Below, piece after piece: positions 11,201-15,725 of a DNA stretch of 15,725 nt. The notes beneath the pieces are model-generated. The model was not told the origin of the DNA and did no database searches. It saw only the letters and a program-made list of their open reading frames with translations. The translations under genes and the position numbers were made by a program. The stretch comes from UBA12068 sp038318455 (GTDB lineage Bacteria; Patescibacteriota; Minisyncoccia; Moranbacterales; GWC2-37-73). How positions within the stretch are numbered: position 1 is the stretch's first letter; every line of letters begins with the position of its first letter. The DNA is taken from the NCBI GenBank assembly GCA_038318455.1, contig JBBQCF010000022.1:1-15725 (forward strand), read 5' to 3'.

Positions 11201-12422
11201 CGAGATTACGACTACGACTTAAAAATCCTATCGAGATTAACGCTATTACCAAAAATACTGACATTATAATTATTGCAATCAGAACATATTGCGATGATGA
11301 TTTCTCAATAGGAGATTCATTACCAGTAAGTTCAGACATTGGAATCATGCTTGCCGCTTCAGCTGTTTTGACAAAAGCAATTGGTTGACTTTTTGAAATA
11401 ATTTTTCCAGCACCATCAGTTTCTGCTATATATGCTTCATGTTTACCATCAGCGAGATCTTTATCTAGTTCATAATTCCAATTTCCATTAGCATCAGCTT
11501 GCACTGTGATCACAATTGGATCATCACTGAATATGTATATAGTTACCGCGGAGCCAGGATTAGCTTTTCCACTAAGCTTAACGTTATTATTTCCATTGTC
11601 CAATCTATTGATCTCAACAGTTTCGATTTTAAGCATATCTGTGATTTCACCAGACAACTTTGGATTATTAATCGCTGGCAACTTTTTGCCTTCTAAAATA
11701 GTGGACTGCTGTACTATTTTACTTTTCTCTTTTAAGCTATCTTCCTCTGCGGCTATCCTATTTAATTCCTCTTGATTTATCGGCACATATTCAGTAGTGA
11801 TCACATTGTCCATGCCTATTGAAACATTAGTAGCCGTATCATAGGCAGTTGGGATACTAACAGTAGAAGGTTTTTTGACAGCACCAGGATCAATAGTTTT
11901 ATTAGAGCCACACCTTGGCGATGACACGCCACCATTTATACCATTACAATACCAAGTCCAGCCGGTACTTATGGCAATAAATTCACCAACATCGCCTGTT
12001 TTGCACCTTAATGAAGCCAATGGCTCACTCTCAACCGTTTTTCCATTTAAATCTGAACAACTTCCATCTATTGGAACACTTGTCAAGGGAGCAGTAGTTG
12101 CAACAGTCTTAATTGCACCACAATATGCATCCATTCCCTTGTTGATGCCTTCACATTTCCAACTCCAGCCAGTAGCCGTGACAAGAATAGCGGTCGGTGT
12201 TCCTGATTTGCACCTTGAAGTTAAAGTTGGCTCAATATTAACTTTGGTTCCATTCAAAGATGAGCAATTTCCATCGATAGTAGCAGTGTTTGCGGCTCCA
12301 AAATTATTAGAAAGGGTATTATTCGCGCTAGCTTCTTGTTTTATCAAAAAAATAATTCCCCCAGCGAAAATAGCTATCACGCCAACAAGGAATAATCTAC
12401 GAGACAAAGATTGTTTATTCAT
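11184..12422 (-). CDS. Membrane-anchored surface protein with Cys-rich repeats and Ig-like domain
   Basis: 412 aa. An N-terminal signal or anchor helix (about 9-27) is followed by two tandem repeats (about 49-101 and 117-172) sharing IDG.CS.LNG, EP...RCK.G, GW.W.C.GIN.G and a final Cys-Gly. With four Cys each they are probably disulfide-bonded. After a Thr/Ser/Glu-rich linker, residues about 275-350 (KLSGKANPGSAVTIYIF, GNWNYELDKDLADGKHEAYI) look like a bacterial Ig-like domain. A C-terminal transmembrane helix (about 382-404) has a short basic tail. It is likely an extracytoplasmic adhesin or sensor. Its last 17 nt overlap the histidine-kinase start. Confidence 0.8.
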   Translation of the reverse strand: MNKQSLSRRLFLVGVIAIFAGGIIFLIKQEASANNTLSNNFGAANTATIDGNCSSLNGTKVNIEPTLTSRCKSGTPTAILVTATGWSWKCEGINKGMDAYCGAIKTVATTAPLTSVPIDGSCSDLNGKTVESEPLASLRCKTGDVGEFIAISTGWTWYCNGINGGVSSPRCGSNKTIDPGAVKKPSTVSIPTAYDTATNVSIGMDNVITTEYVPINQEELNRIAAEEDSLKEKSKIVQQSTILEGKKLPAINNPKLSGEITDMLKIETVEINRLDNGNNNVKLSGKANPGSAVTIYIFSDDPIVITVQADANGNWNYELDKDLADGKHEAYIAETDGAGKIISKSQPIAFVKTAEAASMIPMSELTGNESPIEKSSSQYVLIAIIIMSVFLVIALISIGFLSRSRNLDEAID

Positions 12423-12474
12423 AATATTATTTTTATCTTTTTTAAATATAACATTTTTAACAAAAATTTCCCAA

Positions 12475-13215
12475 TTATTGATGAATAATTATTGGTGTTC
12501 CAATTTCAGCCCAATCATACACTCTTTTAGCCGCCCCCACGCCCAAACGCACACAGCCATGTGAAACAGGTGTGCCAAGATGATTAGCGCCTTCTTGATA
12601 TCCTCCTGGCCAAATTGGAAGCTCGTGAATTCCCATCTCGCCACTCGGCAAAAAAGCCATCCAGTTTGGCATCCATAATCCATAACCCTTAGACCATGCT
12701 TTTGGTGATTTATTCTCAACTTTGAAATTTCCAGTTGGCGTGCTCATCCCCTTTTTACCAGAAGATATTTGATAAGCATCCAGCGCTTTCCCATCCTCAA
12801 AAATAACCATATTTTGATATTGCAAACTGATATCAATATATTTTCCTGTTAATACTTTTGGCTCGGCATATAATCTGGCCTCTTCGAGGCGAGTTGCTGG
12901 ATTCTTATTTCTCTCGATTTTCGGCAATTCCAGCACAGCTGGCTTCTCCACTTCGATTTCTTGCACAGGAGAAGTGGCCGATGTCAATACTGGCAAGATA
13001 ACTTGCTGACCATCAAGAATTTTATTTTCTGTTTCATTCGTAGAAATATTTTCTGTTCTCACTGTGTCTGAAGAAATTGCAACACTTTGTTGTGCATCAT
13101 GATTAGCAGTAGCAAAATAAGCAACACAAGCAGAAACAACCAACACAAAAAATACAAACAGGAATGTTCGCCAACTATGACTATTATTCTTATGAGGTAT
13201 AAATTTTAACATCAA
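12475..13215 (-). CDS. L,D-transpeptidase (YkuD family), membrane-anchored
   Basis: 246 aa. It cross-links peptidoglycan stem peptides (3-3 type) or attaches proteins to them, outside the membrane. The N-terminal hydrophobic helix (about 17-36) is a signal anchor. A Ser/Thr/Pro-rich linker follows, and the YkuD domain occupies about 120-246, with KVENKSPKAWSKGYGLWMPNW, catalytic H197 in GIHELP, and SHGCVRLG with nucleophile C221. The domain is complete. A VSAC at 27-30 resembles a lipobox only weakly. It lies 52 nt upstream of the surface-protein gene on the same strand. Confidence 0.93.
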   Translation of the reverse strand: MMLKFIPHKNNSHSWRTFLFVFFVLVVSACVAYFATANHDAQQSVAISSDTVRTENISTNETENKILDGQQVILPVLTSATSPVQEIEVEKPAVLELPKIERNKNPATRLEEARLYAEPKVLTGKYIDISLQYQNMVIFEDGKALDAYQISSGKKGMSTPTGNFKVENKSPKAWSKGYGLWMPNWMAFLPSGEMGIHELPIWPGGYQEGANHLGTPVSHGCVRLGVGAAKRVYDWAEIGTPIIIHQ

Positions 13216-13273
13216 CCAGTTTTGACTGTCATCTTATTGGCAGTTTTATAAATTTTTTTCTAAATAATAGTTA

Positions 13274-14305
13274 TTATTGTGGCATGAAAGTCCTGGCCGT
13301 TTCCCAAAGTGTCGGATTATTTTGTTTTGTTTTCATGTAATACCACCACTCCACCCCCCAAACATAAACCTCTTTCATGCCAGTTTTTTTGGCGAATTCA
13401 ATATTATCAGCCAATATTTCACCATTCATAGAAGCTAGTTGGGTTTCCACTGGAGCATCCGTTGTCCAGCCAGCCACCCATGGCTCACCCTGGAGTTCAA
13501 TCACGATTGCGGTGTCTTGATGAGCAAACAATTTAATAATAAGTTGCTTAATTTTGAAAAAATTTGGTCCTATTGGATAACGCCAATGTCCCATTTTCTG
13601 ACTATACACTTCGCGATACATGGTTGTTCCAAAAATATCCCCACGCTTGGCAGCATTCACCCAAAGACTCAATTCACCGCTATCTGTAACAACAATTGGC
13701 CGCGTCGAATCAATACTTTTTGTTTGTGCAATCTCGCTATCCAATAATTCAACTGGAACTTTTCCACAAATACCAAAATTTAAAAATGGTTCATTCTCTA
13801 TCTGCCAATTAATAACTTCTGGATGATTATCCTTATATCTATTAATGGCCACTGCTTCAAAAGCTAGTAGTCTTTCGTTGAGCTTTGCTTCGTCAGAACC
13901 AATCCAGTTTGGAATATAACATTCTGGCCAGCGCGGAACTTTTTTTCCAATTGCCAGAATAACTCTAACATCATGAGCGCGTGCCTGTTCCAATTGCCAA
14001 TCAACTACTGAAAAATCATATTCTCCCGCAGTTGTTTCGATTCGATCCCAATATATTGGGATGCGCACATCTTTAACATTCAGATCATTCAGCATGGCCT
14101 CATAAGTTTGACGCCAATCCAAACCAATTTGCTCCGCATAAATATATGAGAATGTCACACCAACTTTAACATCATTCTTGCTAGCACTTACGGGCAAATT
14201 GATCCAAATAAAAAGCAAGATTACAACTGACAAAATGACAACTAAAGTGTATCCAACGAAACGCAACGTCTTTTTCAGACCAGCGAAAAAATTTTCTTTA
14301 TTCAT
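13274..14305 (-). CDS. Membrane-anchored glycoside hydrolase (clan GH-A, GH5-like)
   Basis: 343 aa. A signal anchor at about 15-37 is followed by a TIM-barrel-type domain. RIPIYWDRIE (81-90), VRVILAIGKKVPRWPECY (113-130) and NWQIENEPF (166-174) match the strands of cellulase-like clan A enzymes. E172 of the Asn-Glu-Pro motif is the expected acid/base, and E270 or E274 in VIELQGEPW is the likely nucleophile. The substrate is unknown; an envelope or capsule glycan is plausible given the L,D-transpeptidase next door. On the minus strand, a TATAAT at 14374-14369 lies about 64 nt before the start codon and could be its -10, but no good -35 is seen. Confidence 0.8.
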   Translation of the reverse strand: MNKENFFAGLKKTLRFVGYTLVVILSVVILLFIWINLPVSASKNDVKVGVTFSYIYAEQIGLDWRQTYEAMLNDLNVKDVRIPIYWDRIETTAGEYDFSVVDWQLEQARAHDVRVILAIGKKVPRWPECYIPNWIGSDEAKLNERLLAFEAVAINRYKDNHPEVINWQIENEPFLNFGICGKVPVELLDSEIAQTKSIDSTRPIVVTDSGELSLWVNAAKRGDIFGTTMYREVYSQKMGHWRYPIGPNFFKIKQLIIKLFAHQDTAIVIELQGEPWVAGWTTDAPVETQLASMNGEILADNIEFAKKTGMKEVYVWGVEWWYYMKTKQNNPTLWETARTFMPQ

Positions 14306-14386
14306 TTTACTTTACCAGCTAAATTGTGACCTCCATCACTATTCAACTAAGGTTAAAAATTTATTTAAATTATAACTTACTAACTT

Positions 14387-15328
14387 TTATCTTGAAACAA
14401 AAAACATTCCAACCGCAATAACCATAATAGCTGCAATTTTTTGAAACCAATCCCAAAAATATAATCTTTCCTCGAAAATATGTGGTAATTTTTTACCTGC
14501 TATAACAGCAATGATAAGCACAAAGACATATTGCAGTGAAACCATGGAACTTACAAGTGTCACACTGCCTGCGCCAATAGCCAGGTTATACAGCGCACTA
14601 CTTGAACCTCCTAGAATTTTATTAAACACAAATAAGCCTCCAGTTTTGACATTCTCTTTTTTGTTTTTTCCAGCATTTGCGAAACTTTTCACAATTCCCT
14701 TGCGCCAGGGGCTTATTGTTAGCAAAAGCAAGGCTCCAATCAATGCCCCTCCTCTTGACCAAACAAAACCATTAAAAAAATTCTGGTATAAATATACGAA
14801 TTTCAGGGCAACAATTGAAATTCCCATCAAGAAACCTGAAAGTAATGAAAGATAAAACCCATCGAAAAATTTTCGCTTATTAATTTTCAATGGCAGATCA
14901 AAAGAAATTAATAAACCACCAACTATAAGCAAAGCTATTCCCCAATAACCGAGAGTGCCGAATTTTTCTAGCCCGACAAAAGAAGAAAGAAACAAGGCGA
15001 CCAAAGGTGTTACTGAAAAAACAACAGGAGTTACCTTACTAGCTTCAGCTTTCTTGATAGCAAAGTACAGTGCCAAAATTGAAGCCAGAAAAAAAATACC
15101 CGAAAAAAAACTTAGCCCAATTTGAAAAACATTAGGTATTTTTAATTGAAATGAGTTAAACAATAAACCCAGCGGTGCAAAAATAAGAACTCCCATACCC
15201 GTAAGCCCAACATAAAAAGCATAGACTGGTGGAGAAGATATTTTTTCGGACTTCAAAAGATACTTATCTAAAATTATAGTAAGCGCACCAAAAAAATATG
15301 AAATTGTTGCCAAAAAAAACCAAGACAT
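14387..15328 (-). CDS. EamA/DMT-family transporter
   Basis: 313 aa and almost wholly hydrophobic, with about ten predicted transmembrane helices in two EamA halves. The first half ends near FDLPLKINKRK. The second contains FDGFYLSLLSGFLMG and closes with an IAAIMVIAVGMFFVS helix. Features of the drug/metabolite transporter group include the conserved end-of-helix stretch SKVTPVVFSVTPLVALFLS. It is a probable exporter or permease of a small metabolite; the substrate cannot be told. It stands 81 nt upstream of the glycoside hydrolase gene, and its own promoter and a bidirectional terminator lie on its 5' side. Confidence 0.88.
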   Translation of the reverse strand: MSWFFLATISYFFGALTIILDKYLLKSEKISSPPVYAFYVGLTGMGVLIFAPLGLLFNSFQLKIPNVFQIGLSFFSGIFFLASILALYFAIKKAEASKVTPVVFSVTPLVALFLSSFVGLEKFGTLGYWGIALLIVGGLLISFDLPLKINKRKFFDGFYLSLLSGFLMGISIVALKFVYLYQNFFNGFVWSRGGALIGALLLLTISPWRKGIVKSFANAGKNKKENVKTGGLFVFNKILGGSSSALYNLAIGAGSVTLVSSMVSLQYVFVLIIAVIAGKKLPHIFEERLYFWDWFQKIAAIMVIAVGMFFVSR

Positions 15329-15352
15329 AATATTTTTTTATTTTATACTTTC

Positions 15353-15358
15353 ATTATA
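15353..15358 (-). promoter_or_regulatory. Promoter -10 of the EamA gene
   Basis: On the minus strand a perfect TATAAT, preceded directly by GTG, ends 25 nt before the EamA ATG, giving a leader of about 18 nt. No convincing -35 was found at 16-18 nt. Confidence 0.45.
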
Positions 15359-15391
15359 CACCAAAAATAACTATTTTTATACTCTACTAAT

Positions 15392-15424
15392 AAAAAAGAC
15401 CAAGTTTCAAACTTAGTCTTTTTT
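15392..15424. terminator. Bidirectional Rho-independent terminator
   Basis: AAAAAAGACCAAGTTT (15392-15407) and AAACTTAGTCTTTTTT (15409-15424) pair with one mismatch, with A- and T-runs on both sides. It separates the EamA gene from the gene entering from the right and would end that minus-strand transcript. Confidence 0.8.
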
Positions 15425-15468
15425 GCATTCCGCATCCCCTGCTTAAATGTTTAAATGTTTTTATGACT

Positions 15469-15486
15469 CTAGAACTTTGCCCAACC
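15469..15486 (-). repeat. Partial duplicate of a gene 3' end (GWAKF-stop)
   Basis: Minus-strand GGTTGGGCAAAGTTCTAG encodes GWAKF-stop, as does 15602-15585 (15 of 18 bases identical). Upstream in this frame a TAG comes within a few codons, so this is a remnant tail. It suggests a lost neighbouring paralogue or a 3'-end duplication. Confidence 0.5.
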
Positions 15487-15520
15487 AAGTCGCTACGCTA
15501 GCAGCAGTTTATCAAGTTTT

Positions 15521-15585
15521 AAAGTTTCAATTTTATAAAGTATTTTTTTTGATGAACTTGATGGACTTTATAAACTTGAAACTTT
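15521..15585. repeat. Long AT-rich inverted repeat after the surface-protein stop
   Basis: Arms 15521-15541 and 15565-15585 are complementary at 20 of 21 positions, with a 23-nt loop. The right arm touches the stop codon of the right-edge gene, so its mRNA would end in a stable hairpin. There is no T-run after it. Confidence 0.6.
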
Positions 15586-15725
15586 TAGAATTTTGCCCAG
15601 CCGAAGATTTCAGTGAAGTTTCCAATGATAATCTGAATGATGTTTTCACGCTTTTTTGGTGTGAGTACTGCAAAGTCAGTAGAGGTTCCTTCATTGCCAG
15701 CAATATCACTAGATTTTACTTTGAA
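15585..15725 (-). CDS. C-terminal fragment of a probable FN3-type surface protein
   Basis: This is an open minus-strand frame of 46 codons running off the right edge, ending in TAA (15587-15585). FKVKSSDIAGNEGTSTDF resembles the last strands of a fibronectin type III or similar beta-sandwich domain (the VKSxDxAGNE pattern). It is followed by the tail LTPKKRENII...IGNFTEIFGWAKF, a hydrophobic/aromatic C-terminus. FN3-repeat surface proteins are common in CPR genomes. The start and most of the gene are outside the window, so the overall function is unknown. Confidence 0.65.
   Translation of the reverse strand, partial: FKVKSSDIAGNEGTSTDFAVLTPKKRENIIQIIIGNFTEIFGWAKF

Noticed and set aside
11184..12422. 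Cys-repeat surface protein as a second DGR target
   Set aside because: No stretch similar to TR and no Asn-rich or A-variable repeat was seen at its 3' end.
12475..13215. L,D-transpeptidase as a lipoprotein
   Set aside because: VSAC at residues 27-30 is a poor lipobox and the preceding helix reads as an ordinary signal anchor.
1..15725. CRISPR array, tRNA genes or insertion sequences
   Set aside because: No regularly spaced repeats, no complete tRNA cloverleaf and no transposase were found apart from the tRNA-like part of tmRNA.

Overview
The window is AT-rich and gene-dense. It looks like a chromosomal segment of a Candidate Phyla Radiation (Patescibacteria, probably parcubacterial) genome. 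The grounds are a compact tmRNA next to an infC-rpmI-rplT operon, few clear Shine-Dalgarno sites, membrane-anchored envelope proteins of the kind common in this group, and a diversity-generating retroelement (DGR), which CPR genomes often carry. TGA is used as a stop (the 685-aa ATPase and the remnant frames end that way), which argues against the recoded SR1/Gracilibacteria lineages. The lineage call is inference; no phylogeny was run.

Layout. Positions 1-331 are the 3' part of a tmRNA. Positions 458-1717 are the translation operon infC-rpmI-rplT (+ strand), closed by a strong terminator at 1741-1770. Positions 1785-2131 hold a dead BRO-N antirepressor-like gene with an extended -10 promoter inside a perfect palindrome. 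Positions 2208-4249 are the DGR core: reverse transcriptase (-), a 10-C tract, avd (+, inverted relative to the rest), the template repeat (TR), two hairpins, and the variable repeat (VR). The VR is the 3' end of a 685-aa MoxR-type AAA+ ATPase gene (4125-6182, -). Upstream of that gene on the minus strand lie a 133-aa unknown, a 724-aa zincin-like plus vWA protein, a 62-aa membrane peptide, a HAD phosphatase, a sensor histidine kinase and a Cys-repeat surface protein. They form one closely spaced same-strand series from 12422 down to 4125. Further right, also on the minus strand, are an L,D-transpeptidase, an anchored clan-A-like glycoside hydrolase, an EamA transporter, a terminator, and the last 46 codons of a probable FN3-type surface protein.

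The main find is a MoxR-vWA pair in which the ATPase polypeptide itself carries the DGR-hypervariable domain. TR (3655-3772) and VR (4132-4249) align without gaps over 118 bp with 16 differences. Every difference is at an A of the template on the coding strand, and every complete changed codon is nonsynonymous. The RT has the DGR-type LGNLTSQ and YADD motifs, and Avd is present. MoxR-vWA chaperone couples with DGR-varied partners have been proposed as prokaryotic conflict systems, so a defence or self/non-self recognition role is a reasonable hypothesis but is not shown by the sequence.

A second striking point is the C10 tract between the divergent avd and RT genes. Neither gene has an in-frame ATG or GTG start that includes its conserved N-terminus as the sequence stands, yet losing a single C would put an upstream ATG in frame for both. 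This could be a phase switch of the whole DGR, a fixed lesion, or a homopolymer error in the assembly.
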